Source of the DNA: Rikenellaceae bacterium | GTDB lineage: Bacteria; Bacteroidota; Bacteroidia; Bacteroidales; Rikenellaceae | NCBI GenBank assembly: GCA_015059955.1 | Contig: SUZK01000003.1 | Span: 186,001-250,000, forward strand | DNA: 64,000 nucleotides | Reading direction: 5' to 3' | Shown here: positions 45,527 to 53,592 of the stretch, in pieces | How the letters are laid out: each line of letters opens with the position of its first letter | Numbering within the stretch: position 1 is the first letter of the stretch | Program-made: the position numbers and the translations under genes | The notes under the pieces: generated by a model | Database searches by the model: none | Seen by the model: only the letters and a program-made list of their open reading frames with translations | Told to the model about the DNA's origin: nothing

Positions 45527-46792
45527 ATGAGAAGATTATTCTATTTTATTGCTATCGCGAGTGCGACACTCGCCATAGCGTGCAACAGTACAGCCAAGAA
45601 GGCTGAGGAGAAGAAGGCTGAGGAGAAGCAGGCTGAGAGTGTAAAGGCAGACAAGGGTGCCACAAACCCAGAAATAAAATTTTCAGAGTCTGTTGAGTTG
45701 TGCACATGCGGCACATGCGAGCAGTGTCTACGCGCTCAGGAGATACAGCAGGAGATTGTGGATGTCAATGCTCTTATCGCCGAGAATGGCGACAACCCCC
45801 TCGACAAGATTGTCGACAAGCGTTCATACGCTATGGGTGTTAACCTCGGCTTGGGTGCAAACCTCAACTTCGGGGATTTGAAGCTCAACATCGACGATGT
45901 TAAAAAGCACCTTGTGACATTCTACCTTGCAGGCGAGGTTGACAGCGAGGAGCGCATACAGAACAGCCAGAACTTCCAGATGTATATGTACTCAATGCTT
46001 ATGCCCTATATGCAGGCTAAGTATCAGCGTGAGGCATTCGAGGAGGGTGGCGTCACTGAGGGTATGCCAGAGCTTCCAGAGCTCTTCAACGAGCAGTTCA
46101 CCAAGGAGAATGTTACTCGCATGATTGGCTCGGAGTATGGTGCATCGATGATTGATATCGACAACTTCAACTTCGGTTGGTTCTTCAAGGGCTTCAACGA
46201 CGCTCTCACCGTAGAGTCTGCCGAGGCTATTAATAGCGATGAGGGCTTCAACTCAATCTTCGCCATCACACTTCAGGAGCTCCAGGCCGAAATTCAGAAG
46301 ATTTCGATAGAGATACAGCAGAAGGGTCGTGAGAGATACGAGAAGAAGATAGCTGCAAACCTCGAGGAGTCTAAGGCATGGCTTGCCGAGATAGAGAAGG
46401 AGGAGGGCGTGCAGAAGAGCGAGTCGGGCCTACTCTACCGCGTTGAGCGCAAGGGCGATGGTGCATACCCTACCGCTGATGACGATGTTGTTGAGGTACA
46501 CTATAAGGGTACAATACGCACAGGCGAGGCCTTCGACTCAAGCTACGAGCGTGACGAGACTATCGAGTTCCCACTAAACCGCGTTATTAAGGGTTGGACC
46601 GAGGGTCTTAAATACATCAACGAGGGTGGTAAGATTACCTTGTGGATACCATCGGAGTTGGCGTACAACATGAACCCTCCTATGGGCAGCATTATCGAGC
46701 CAAACATGGCTCTCAAGTTTGAGGTTGAGCTATTCAAGGTTACAAAGGCTGAGGCTGAGGCTGAGACCGAAGCGGAGCAGACAACTGAGTAA
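45527..46792 (+). CDS. FKBP-type peptidyl-prolyl isomerase lipoprotein with Cys-rich insertion
   Basis: The 421-residue protein is a predicted lipoprotein (LAIAC, Cys19). A Lys/Glu/Ala-rich linker comes first. The unusual cluster CTCGTCEQC (Cys59, 61, 64, 67) follows, then a Mip/FkpA-like helical dimerisation region (DKRSYAMGVNLGLGANLN onward). The C-terminal FKBP domain spans about residues 300-410 (VEVHYKGTIRTGEAFDSSYE, VIKGWTEGLKYINEGG). It should help fold exported proteins in the periplasm or at the outer membrane. The four cysteines look like a metal or disulfide site and are not part of the standard FKBP lipoprotein. A terminator follows. Confidence 0.92.
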   Translation: MRRLFYFIAIASATLAIACNSTAKKAEEKKAEEKQAESVKADKGATNPEIKFSESVELCTCGTCEQCLRAQEIQQEIVDVNALIAENGDNPLDKIVDKRSYAMGVNLGLGANLNFGDLKLNIDDVKKHLVTFYLAGEVDSEERIQNSQNFQMYMYSMLMPYMQAKYQREAFEEGGVTEGMPELPELFNEQFTKENVTRMIGSEYGASMIDIDNFNFGWFFKGFNDALTVESAEAINSDEGFNSIFAITLQELQAEIQKISIEIQQKGRERYEKKIAANLEESKAWLAEIEKEEGVQKSESGLLYRVERKGDGAYPTADDDVVEVHYKGTIRTGEAFDSSYERDETIEFPLNRVIKGWTEGLKYINEGGKITLWIPSELAYNMNPPMGSIIEPNMALKFEVELFKVTKAEAEAETEAEQTTE

Positions 46793-46825
46793 TTAGCAAG
46801 AAAAAGATAGTATAAGTATACTGAT

Positions 46826-46872
46826 GAGGCTGACTAAAAAGTCCGTAAGGATTTGAAGTCAGCCTCTTTTTT
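46826..46872 (+). terminator. Terminator of the FKBP gene
   Basis: A 10-bp perfect stem GAGGCTGACT (46826-46835) and AGTCAGCCTC (46857-46866), with a 21-base loop, is followed by TTTTTTA. Confidence 0.75.
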
Positions 46873-46926
46873 ATCTATTAACAACGTCGAACTAAAATGT
46901 TGCCACAGCGCTAACGTATAGAGCTT

Positions 46927-47031
46927 ATGCGCGCCATGCGCGAGGAGGGGATGAGCTATCGACAAATTGCCGAAGAGTTCGGTTATAAGTCGCATACAAC
47001 GGTCATTGAAGCTCTTAAGAAAATCGACTGA
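46927..47031 (+). pseudogene. Helix-turn-helix fragment (DnaA-domain-IV-like)
   Basis: A 34-codon frame reads MRAMREEGMSYRQIAEEFGY, then KSHTTVIEALKKID and a stop. Frame continuity extends five codons further upstream (RIEL before the Met) until an in-frame TAA. The pattern (REIA-x-x-FG-x-x-xHTTVI-x-A-x-KKI) is that of the DnaA C-terminal DNA-binding domain or a related small HTH. It is too short to be a whole protein and sits at the edge of a decayed mobile patch, so I treat it as a remnant; a real micro-protein is not excluded. Confidence 0.4.
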
Positions 47032-47043
47032 TGACGTATGGTT

Positions 47044-47090
47044 AGTGGTTGGTTGGTCGGTTTCCCTATGTTTTCGACCGACCAACCACC
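47044..47090. repeat. 47-bp palindromic repeat, inverted copy
   Basis: AGTGGTTGGTTGGTCGG, a loop containing CCCTATGTTTTCG, and the complementary arm ending ACCAACCACC. This is the reverse complement of the two copies inside the broken DUF6371 gene (47549-47595 and 47627-47672). Confidence 0.8.
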
Positions 47091-47099
47091 AACTAATCT

Positions 47100-47294
47100 T
47101 AGAATCTGTTTTGAATTTTATTAAACAAGTTAATTCGTTATTGCTAAGAGTAGTTTCGGCTTCTTTGAGACTCTTTTCGGCATCTATCCATTTTGGAAAT
47201 TTGAAAATAGCTCGCTATTCCCTGCATCCCCAAAATGAATATCTGCTCAAAAATAGTCCTCAAATAATCTCGAAATAAAATTCAAACAGATTCT
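47100..47294. mobile_element. MITE-like element with terminal inverted repeats
   Basis: The about 195-bp segment has about 21-bp terminal inverted repeats (left AGAATCTGTTTTGAATTTTA at 47101, right arm ending CAGATTCT at 47294; one extra T in the left arm). It is flanked by direct TAATCT repeats (47094-47099 and 47295-47300), a likely target-site duplication. No transposase is encoded. The ends resemble those of a transposon moved in trans. It lies between the HTH fragment and the DUF6371 remnant; together with 46793-47331 this gap holds no intact gene. Confidence 0.65.
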
Positions 47295-47331
47295 TAATCT
47301 CAATAATAATATATACATATATAGTATCAGT

Positions 47332-47813
47332 ATGAATAATAATTATAGATATCAGCTTGAGAGATATAGAGGGCGAGGTAGTCGCTATACCTGTCCTCAG
47401 TGTGGCCGTAAACAATCATTTACTCGTTATATTGATACATATAATATATATATCAATGATAACGTAGGTAAGTGTAACCGCCTTGATAAGTGTGGGTATC
47501 ACTATACCCCAAAACAATACTTTACTGATAAGGAGTGGAAGAGTGATGGGTGGTTGGTTGGTCGAAAACATAGGGAAACCGACCAACCAACCACTCCAAA
47601 ACCTCAGCCACAGTGGAAAAGTGATGGGTGGTCGGTCGGTCGAAAACATAGGAAACCGACCAACCAACCACTCCAAAACCCCAGCCACACGGCATAACAC
47701 CATTGCCGCGATGGTTTATGGAGCAGACGTTGGGTGGCGACTCGACATATCGACGATGGCTATGCCGCACCTATGGTGTGCAGGAGGCGCAACGAGTTAC
47801 TCGCATAACATGA
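47332..47813 (+). pseudogene. Broken DUF6371-like mobile-element gene
   Basis: The frame from ATG 47332 encodes NNNYRYQLERYRGRGSRYTC and two zinc-finger-like cysteine pairs (CPQCG; CNRLDKCGYHY), followed by TPKQYFTD. This is the N-terminal part of the DUF6371 family found in Bacteroidota mobile elements. At 47534 it runs into a tandem 78-bp palindromic repeat and stops at 47697 (121 codons). In another frame, 47709-47813 still reads WFMEQTLGGDSTYRRWLC then RTYGVQEAQRV, which looks like the next part of such a protein. I infer that insertion or expansion of the repeats disrupted the gene. Family members are about 300 residues or more. Confidence 0.6.
47534..47689. repeat. Two tandem 78-bp units, each holding a 47-bp palindrome
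   Basis: Units 47534-47611 and 47612-47689 differ at a few bases. Each contains GGTGGTTGGTTGGTCG (or GGTGGTCGGTCGGTCG), AAAACATAGG, and ACCGACCAACCAACCACT, forming a stem-loop, followed by CCAAAACC. Both lie in the frame of the broken DUF6371 gene, adding WKSDGW-x-VGRKHR repeats to it. Confidence 0.8.
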
Positions 47814-47862
47814 AAAACATAAAAAAAGTGTGACGTTTATGCGATATTTGAATATAAATGCA

Positions 47863-47870
47863 TATATTTG
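47863..47870 (+). promoter_or_regulatory. Possible -7 box of the surface lipoprotein gene
   Basis: TATATTTG at 47863-47870, 64 bases before the ATG at 47935. No clear -33 TTTG is seen at the usual distance, so confidence is modest. The rest of 47814-47934 holds no gene. Confidence 0.4.
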
Positions 47871-47934
47871 CGTAGATTAACTTGTGCAGTAATAGAGAGA
47901 TATAAACATATTTACACACACATTAACCAAATTT

Positions 47935-50352
47935 ATGAAAGAGATTAAAAAATTGTTGATGGCTGTACTGCTCACACTGTGCTTCGCAGCATGCGAGAAA
48001 GAGCCAGCAACAACAAACGACAAGGCTCCTGTAATCAAAGTTGACGCAACAGAGGTCCTACTCGACTCGCATGGCGCGAGCGTCGAGATTGGCTACACAA
48101 TCGAGAATGTCGATGCCGACAAGCGTAAGGATATCGAAATCGAGAACCTCGCCGACTGGCTGCTTGTGGAGGTTGACGGAGATAAAATCAGCTTCTCGGC
48201 TGATAAGAACGTCACATCTGCTGGCCGAGTGATTAACGTAATATTGAAGTACGAGGGTGCGGAGAATGTAGAGATTACCGTGAAGCAACCCAATATCGAG
48301 ACACCACGCGAGAACCTATCGCTCGAGGTGGAGATTACCGAGGTGGGCCCAACATCCATCACATTCAATGTGGAGGCGTCACACCCCGATATGACGTGGA
48401 TTCCGATGGTGACATACAAGGAGTATTGGGACAACAAAGTTAGCGATGAGGAGATATTTATCTCCGACATGGCATACTTCGAGTACCTCGCCGAGAGCTA
48501 CGGCATCACCCGCGAGGAGTTCCTTGCCGATATGTTAGGCATGGGCTCGCAGGAGGGGATTGTTATTGAGAACCTCACGCCAGAGACAGAGTTTGTTATT
48601 TACGTCTATGGCCTAACCATAGATGGAGAGCGTACCACCGATATCGTGGCTAAGGAGGCTACAACCGAGAAGCCTTACGAGGGCGACATCACCTTCACCT
48701 TCGACATCAAAGAGGAGGACTACATCATGGAGTTCGTCGTGACACCCTCGCACAAGGGCGTAAACTACTATCACGGCGTAGCTACCGAGGCAGAGATTGC
48801 GGAGTGGAAGACGTTGGCCGGCAGCGACAACCTTCGTGATGCCATCCAAAAGGGCGATATCGAAGCAAATATCGAGATGTTTCTATACTACGAGTTTATC
48901 GACACACGCAAGGAGTACTTCGATATGTGCAATGTCTACGACACTGTCGATGATGGCTGGGAACGAGTAAAGGCAGATACAAAGTACATTATCTATGCAG
49001 CCAAGTGGGACGAGGAGTGTAACCTTATAGGTGAGGTATCATTCGCCGAGTACACAACACCTAAGGCCGAGATGTCGGAGAATGAACTCTCGGTAGAGAT
49101 TAAAGAGATAAACCAGTCTCAGGTGACAGTAAAGGTGACGACAACCAATAATGACCCATATGTGGTTATCCCAGTTAAGTCGGAGGATATTGCCGGCATG
49201 ACAGATAGCGAGATATATAAACACGTGACAACCAAGTACGACTACCTGGTTAGCGAGTATACCTTTAACGGCAACTACACCCATACCTTCTCGCGTATGC
49301 GCCCTGAGACAGAGTACACCATACTTGTATTTGGTAGTAAGGCGGGCACACAAACGACCGAGATGATAAAGATAGAGGTGACTACAACAGCCTCTGGCGA
49401 CCCTAAGGAGTGTACATTCACATTTAACGTAGTCCCTGCCGCAGATACCGCCTGGATTGAGATTGACCCATCGGATAAGGGCCACTTCTATAACTGGCTA
49501 ATCTACCCAGCGGAGTACACCGCAGATGAGGCAAAGGCCTATATTCGCACAATCATCGACAACTACTATGATGGAGATATCCCCGCATTCTCGTCATGGG
49601 AGCTTACACAGGGCTATATCACAACTACGGCATACGACCTACGCCCAGAGACCGACTACAAGATAGGCGTAGTAATCATGGACTACGACACCGCAGAGTT
49701 TATTACCGACATGGTATTTAGCGAGATGTTCACAACAACGGCAATGGAGTATGCCGACATCAATATCTCGGTAGAGTGGGATGAGTACTGGGATGGCGAG
49801 GCACTCTTCGAGTATGGCTACACGCAGTTCGAGGGTTGCGACAACGAGGCTATCGTACCTCTGTCGGTAAATATAGAGGGCGAGTACGAGGAGTTCTACT
49901 TCGCCGTATACAACCGCGACCTAACAGATGAGAACGTCCTACCCGATGATATGTTCTACGAAGATTTAAATATGGGCTATTCGCTCAAAAATATGATTAT
50001 GTCGGTGCCTATGGATACTGAGATGACCGTTGTTGCAGTAGCCTACGACGCGATGTTTATGCCATGCAAGCTCTTCCGCAAGGTTATCTACCTAACGAAG
50101 GATGGCGCCTCGGAGCCTGAAACATTCAAGGCATATGGTGGCGAGCCATCGTCGATGGTAGTATCACGCACGTTGGCGACCTCGGAGCTGTCGATAAGCG
50201 ACATTCGCATCGACCGCACACAGCATATCGAGATTGAGGTTAGCGACGCTGACCGCGTAGCAATCGAGAGGGAGCGTAAGGCAACGCTTCAAACGGAGCT
50301 TGCCAAGCGCAACACGAGTCGAAAGAGCGACACTCGCCGCATAGCACGCTAA
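47935..50352 (+). CDS. Large surface lipoprotein with BACON-like and FN3-like modules
   Basis: The 805-residue protein is a predicted lipoprotein (CFAAC, Cys20). A BACON-like domain follows at about residues 30-125 (LLDSHGASVEIGYTIEN, ADWLLVEVDGDKISFSAD). Several fibronectin-type-III-like modules come next, marked by the repeated phrase L-x-PETE(F/Y)-x-IYVYG (residues about 210, 450, 570). The protein is strongly acidic except for an Arg/Lys-rich last 30 residues. No enzymatic motif is seen. Such proteins sit on the outside of Bacteroidota cells and may bind glycans or proteins. It has its own terminator and no SusCD partner nearby. Confidence 0.8.
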   Translation: MKEIKKLLMAVLLTLCFAACEKEPATTNDKAPVIKVDATEVLLDSHGASVEIGYTIENVDADKRKDIEIENLADWLLVEVDGDKISFSADKNVTSAGRVINVILKYEGAENVEITVKQPNIETPRENLSLEVEITEVGPTSITFNVEASHPDMTWIPMVTYKEYWDNKVSDEEIFISDMAYFEYLAESYGITREEFLADMLGMGSQEGIVIENLTPETEFVIYVYGLTIDGERTTDIVAKEATTEKPYEGDITFTFDIKEEDYIMEFVVTPSHKGVNYYHGVATEAEIAEWKTLAGSDNLRDAIQKGDIEANIEMFLYYEFIDTRKEYFDMCNVYDTVDDGWERVKADTKYIIYAAKWDEECNLIGEVSFAEYTTPKAEMSENELSVEIKEINQSQVTVKVTTTNNDPYVVIPVKSEDIAGMTDSEIYKHVTTKYDYLVSEYTFNGNYTHTFSRMRPETEYTILVFGSKAGTQTTEMIKIEVTTTASGDPKECTFTFNVVPAADTAWIEIDPSDKGHFYNWLIYPAEYTADEAKAYIRTIIDNYYDGDIPAFSSWELTQGYITTTAYDLRPETDYKIGVVIMDYDTAEFITDMVFSEMFTTTAMEYADINISVEWDEYWDGEALFEYGYTQFEGCDNEAIVPLSVNIEGEYEEFYFAVYNRDLTDENVLPDDMFYEDLNMGYSLKNMIMSVPMDTEMTVVAVAYDAMFMPCKLFRKVIYLTKDGASEPETFKAYGGEPSSMVVSRTLATSELSISDIRIDRTQHIEIEVSDADRVAIERERKATLQTELAKRNTSRKSDTRRIAR

Positions 50353-50379
50353 TACATAGCACACTGATATATATGTTAA

Positions 50380-50411
50380 AGAGCTTAGGGTTTTCTCTAA
50401 GCTCTTTTTTA
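50380..50411 (+). terminator. Terminator after the surface lipoprotein
   Basis: AGAGCTTAG (50380-50388) pairs with CTAAGCTCT (50397-50405), followed by TTTTTA. The region 50412-50541 is AT-rich and holds no gene. Confidence 0.8.
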
Positions 50412-50541
50412 CAAGGTTATACGGGCTTCATTGTTAACTCCAACACACTATATACACAAAATAATCGCGCCTCGAAAATATGTTAACTCGCTCAGTTTTC
50501 AGCGATTAACACTTTATCTTAAAAAAAAGAGCGAGCATAGA

Positions 50542-50571
50542 TTTGTTTGTTATTAAAATTTTGTATCTTTG
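50542..50571 (+). promoter_or_regulatory. Promoter of rplM-rpsI
   Basis: TTTG (50542-50545), 18 bases, TATCTTTG (50564-50571). The leader to the GTG start of rplM is about 60 bases. Confidence 0.65.
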
Positions 50572-50639
50572 CAAGCCCGAAAAAGTGTTTTCGGGTAATG
50601 GATTACAATAAATTAAGTATTAACTAAACTTTTAACAAA

Positions 50640-51101
50640 GTGGATTCAAAGAGTTACAAGACTATCTCGGTCAAGGCAGAGGACGCTCAGAAGGAGTGGT
50701 TCGTGATTGACGCTACGAACGAGATTTTGGGACGCCTTGCTTCGCAGGTTGCTAAGATCCTCCGCGGCAAGAACAAGCCAAGCTACACTCCCCACACTAA
50801 CTGCGGTGACTATGTTATCGTAATTAACGCGGATAAGGTGAAGCTTACTGGCGCAAAGATGACCGATAAGGTCTACACCCGCTACACTGGTTTCCCCGGT
50901 GGTCAGCGTTTCGCTACACCTGAGGACTTCCTCACAACAGGTAAGAAGCCTCAGTTCGTTGTAGAGCACGCAGTACGCGGCATGTTGCCTAAGACCCGCC
51001 TTGGTGAGGCAATCATGAAGAATTTGAAGGTTTATGCTGGCGCTGAGCACCCTCACGCTGCACAGAACCCTAAGGAGATTAAGTTAAACGAGATTAAGTA
51101 A
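50640..51101 (+). CDS. rplM: 50S ribosomal protein L13
   Basis: The 153-residue protein carries ATNEILGRLASQVAKILRGK, YTPHTNCGDYVIVINADKV, YTGFPGGQR and the C-terminal YAGAEHPHAAQNP, all L13 hallmarks. The start is GTG at 50640; the next downstream Met would remove conserved sequence, so GTG is the real start. It is followed 5 bases later by rpsI, the standard L13-S9 pair. Confidence 0.96.
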   Translation: MDSKSYKTISVKAEDAQKEWFVIDATNEILGRLASQVAKILRGKNKPSYTPHTNCGDYVIVINADKVKLTGAKMTDKVYTRYTGFPGGQRFATPEDFLTTGKKPQFVVEHAVRGMLPKTRLGEAIMKNLKVYAGAEHPHAAQNPKEIKLNEIK

Positions 51102-51106
51102 GAATT

Positions 51107-51493
51107 ATGGAAGTTGTAAACACCGTAGGTCGCCGTAAGGCAGCTGTTGCTCGCGTATTCGTGAAGCCCGGCACAGGTAAGATTACAATCAACCACAAGG
51201 AGTTGGAGGTTTACTTCCCCTTGCACATTCTTCAGTATGAGGTTAAGCAGCCTTTGCTCGTAACCAACACATTGGAGAACTACGACGTTACTATTAACCT
51301 CGTAGGTGGTGGTATCAAGGGTCAGGCTGAGGCAGCCCGTATGGGTATTGCTCGTGCTCTCTGCCAGATTGATGCAGAGATGCGTCCTGTATTGAAGAAG
51401 AACGGCTTCCTCATGCGTGATTCACGTGAGGTTGAGCGTAAGAAGCCAGGTCAGCCAGGCGCACGTCGTAAGTTCCAGTTCAGTAAGCGTTAA
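51107..51493 (+). CDS. rpsI: 30S ribosomal protein S9
   Basis: The 128-residue protein begins MEVVNTVGRRKAAVARVFVK and ends in the basic tail RKKPGQPGARRKFQFSKR, whose last residues contact P-site tRNA. NLVGGGIKGQAEAARMGIAR is the conserved core. It follows rplM by 5 bases. The end is normal, and the next gene is rpsB after a 236-base structured spacer. Confidence 0.97.
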   Translation: MEVVNTVGRRKAAVARVFVKPGTGKITINHKELEVYFPLHILQYEVKQPLLVTNTLENYDVTINLVGGGIKGQAEAARMGIARALCQIDAEMRPVLKKNGFLMRDSREVERKKPGQPGARRKFQFSKR

Positions 51494-51729
51494 TCCTTAC
51501 CGACCTTTTACTTTCGGCATAGCACAATCAGGGTTGAAAACCACGCGGACCACACCTAATATTAATATATCTTCGAAGAAGAGGGTGCGCGTAGCATAAA
51601 GGAGAAAAGAGTGCATCCGGTGTGCTGCCACGATGGTTGCCCGATTGCGAACAAACCTCAAAGAACAGCCCAATGGGCGTTACCGCGAGGTTGACAAAAG
51701 AGTTAAAAAACAAAAAAACAAAAGAGAAA
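51494..51729 (+). ncRNA. Long structured leader before rpsB
   Basis: The 236-base spacer contains no gene. It holds several possible helices: GGGTGC with GCATCC near 51580-51622, a C-rich/G-rich pair around CCACGATGGTTGCCCG, and GCCC-AAT-GGGC near 51670. It ends in an A-rich stretch before the rpsB ATG. The position fits a ribosomal-protein leader that lets S2 control rpsB-tsf. An upstream frame could extend rpsB leftward to 51622, but those residues are unlike S2. Confidence 0.45.
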
Positions 51730-52572
51730 ATGGCACGTACAGATTTTAATACACTTTTGGAGGCCGGTGTACACTTCGGTCACTTGAAGAGAAAGTGGAA
51801 CCCTAAAATGGCTCCATACATCTTCATGGAGAAGAACGGCATCCACATCATTGATCTTCACAAGACAGCTATCAAGCTTGATGAGGCTGCAGCAGCACTT
51901 AAGCAGATCGTAAAGAGCGGTCGCCGCGTATTGTTCGTAGCAACAAAGAAGCAGGCTAAGGAGATCGTTGCCGAAAAGGTAGCAGCCGTAGGTATGCCTT
52001 ACGTTACTGAGCGTTGGGCAGGCGGTATGCTTACAAACTTCCCCACTATACGTAAGGCCGTTAAGAAGATGGCAACCATCGATAAGATGACCAACGACGG
52101 CACTTTCGATAATTTCTCAAAGCGCGAGAAGCTCCAGATTTCTCGTCAGCGCGCTAAGCTCGAGAAGAACCTCGGTTCTATCGCAGACCTTAACCGTCTT
52201 CCAGCTGCATTGTTCGTTATCGACGTGCAGAAGGAGCAGAACGCTGTTAAGGAGGCTAAGCGTTTGAGCATTCCTGTATTTGCAATGGTTGATACTTGTT
52301 GTGATCCTACCGACATCGATTACGTAATTCCTGCAAATGACGATGCTCAGAAGTCAATCGCTACTATCCTCGATGTAGTTTGCGGTGCTATCGCTGAGGG
52401 CGCTGAGGAGCGCAAGCTCGAGAAGGAGAAGGAGGCTCAGGAGGCTGAGGCTCAGGAGGGCGCAAAGCAGGCAAAGCCACGCATCAAGAAGGCTGTTAAG
52501 GCTGCCGTAGATGCTGAGGAGGCTACTGTTGCCGAGGTTGTTGCTGCCACTGAGGAGGCTAAGGAGGAGTAA
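51730..52572 (+). CDS. rpsB: 30S ribosomal protein S2
   Basis: The 280-residue protein from MARTDFNTLLEAGVHFGHLK has the S2 motifs KWNPKMAPYIF, ERWAGGMLTNF, LPAALFVIDVQKE and PVFAMVDTCCDPTDIDYVIPANDDA. The C-terminus has an added Ala/Glu/Lys-rich tail of about 45 residues, common in Bacteroidota S2. It is the first gene of the S2-EF-Ts pair. Confidence 0.96.
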   Translation: MARTDFNTLLEAGVHFGHLKRKWNPKMAPYIFMEKNGIHIIDLHKTAIKLDEAAAALKQIVKSGRRVLFVATKKQAKEIVAEKVAAVGMPYVTERWAGGMLTNFPTIRKAVKKMATIDKMTNDGTFDNFSKREKLQISRQRAKLEKNLGSIADLNRLPAALFVIDVQKEQNAVKEAKRLSIPVFAMVDTCCDPTDIDYVIPANDDAQKSIATILDVVCGAIAEGAEERKLEKEKEAQEAEAQEGAKQAKPRIKKAVKAAVDAEEATVAEVVAATEEAKEE

Positions 52573-52605
52573 TCCTTACAGAGCTTTAGGCGCAAGCCAC
52601 AACAT

Positions 52606-52646
52606 TACCGAGGGCGGGTAGGCATCATGCCCGCTCGCCTCGGTTA
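52606..52646 (+). other. Nested hairpin between rpsB and tsf
   Basis: ACCGAGGGCGGG (52607-52618) pairs with CCCGCTCGCCTCGGT (52630-52644) around GGCATCAT. It is GC-rich and is followed by A residues, not a T-run. It may slow or attenuate transcription into tsf, or protect the rpsB 3' end. Confidence 0.5.
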
Positions 52647-52682
52647 CTTTAAAAAAACGTTAACGAATAAAAATTTACAGAT

Positions 52683-53513
52683 ATGGAAATCAAAGCAGCT
52701 GATGTAATGAAGCTCCGTAAGATGACCGGCGCAGGTATGATGGATTGTAAGAAGGCACTTCAGGAGGCTGAGGGCGACTTCGAGCGCGCTAAGGACATCA
52801 TCCGTGAGAAGGGTAAGCTCGTTGTAGCAAAGCGTTCAGACCGTACTGCTACTGAGGGTGTTGTTGTAACTAAGATTGTTGGCCAGAAGGCATATATCCT
52901 TTGCCTCGCTTGCGAGACTGACTTCGTAGCTCAGAACGTTGAGTTCGGTGCTTCAGCAAACGCTATCTTGGAGGTTGCTGTTGCAGCTGACGCAGCTGAC
53001 CGTGATGCTCTTATGGCAGCTAAGAACGCTGAGGGCAACACCGTAGAGGAGATGGTTACCGAGAAGTCTGGTCAGACAGGCGAGAAGGTAGAGCTCGCAT
53101 ACTACGCTCGTATCGAGGCTCCTTACTGCGTAGCTTACGTTCACTTCAACAAGAAGCTCGGTACTATCCTCGGCTTCAACAAGGCTATCGACGAGGAGGT
53201 TGCTAAGAAGGTAGCTATGCAGGCAACTGCAATGGCTCCACTCTCAATCGACGAGAACGACTGCCCAGCAGATGTTGTTGAGAAGGAGAAGGCTATCCAG
53301 ATGGAGATGATGAAGCAGGATCCTAAGAATGCTAACAAGCCTGAGGCTATCCTTGAGAAGATTGCTGAGGGTAAGATGCGTAAGTTCTACGAGGAGAACA
53401 CTCTTCTTAACCAGTGCGTAGTTGGTGAGAAGGAGTCTATCCGCGAGTGCATCCAGCGTGCAGACAAGGAGGCAACTGTTGTAGCTTACAAGCGTTTCGC
53501 TCTTGAGGCATAA
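52683..53513 (+). CDS. tsf: Elongation factor Ts
   Basis: The 276-residue EF-Ts has the N-terminal UBA-like signature VMKLRKMTGAGMMDCKKALQEAEGD. The core follows (CLACETDFVAQN and the MAPLSIDENDCPADVVEKE region). It recycles EF-Tu by releasing GDP. It lies downstream of rpsB with a hairpin-containing 110-base gap. Confidence 0.97.
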   Translation: MEIKAADVMKLRKMTGAGMMDCKKALQEAEGDFERAKDIIREKGKLVVAKRSDRTATEGVVVTKIVGQKAYILCLACETDFVAQNVEFGASANAILEVAVAADAADRDALMAAKNAEGNTVEEMVTEKSGQTGEKVELAYYARIEAPYCVAYVHFNKKLGTILGFNKAIDEEVAKKVAMQATAMAPLSIDENDCPADVVEKEKAIQMEMMKQDPKNANKPEAILEKIAEGKMRKFYEENTLLNQCVVGEKESIRECIQRADKEATVVAYKRFALEA

Positions 53514-53541
53514 TTAGTACTCCGTAGCACAGCTACAAAAT

Positions 53542-53575
53542 ATGGGGATGGCTAATAAGTCATCCCCATTTATGT
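53542..53575. terminator. Bidirectional terminator between tsf and the convergent gene
   Basis: ATGGGGATG (53542-53550) pairs with CATCCCCAT (53561-53569) around GCTAATAAGT, with T-rich sequence on the right and A-rich sequence on the left. Confidence 0.75.
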
Positions 53576-53592
53576 TATAAGAGGTCAAACAA

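Noticed and set aside
51622..51729. A longer N-terminus for S2 (36 extra residues from 51622)
   Set aside because: The extra residues do not resemble S2, and the family begins at MARTDFNTLLEAGVHFGH; the region is better read as a leader.
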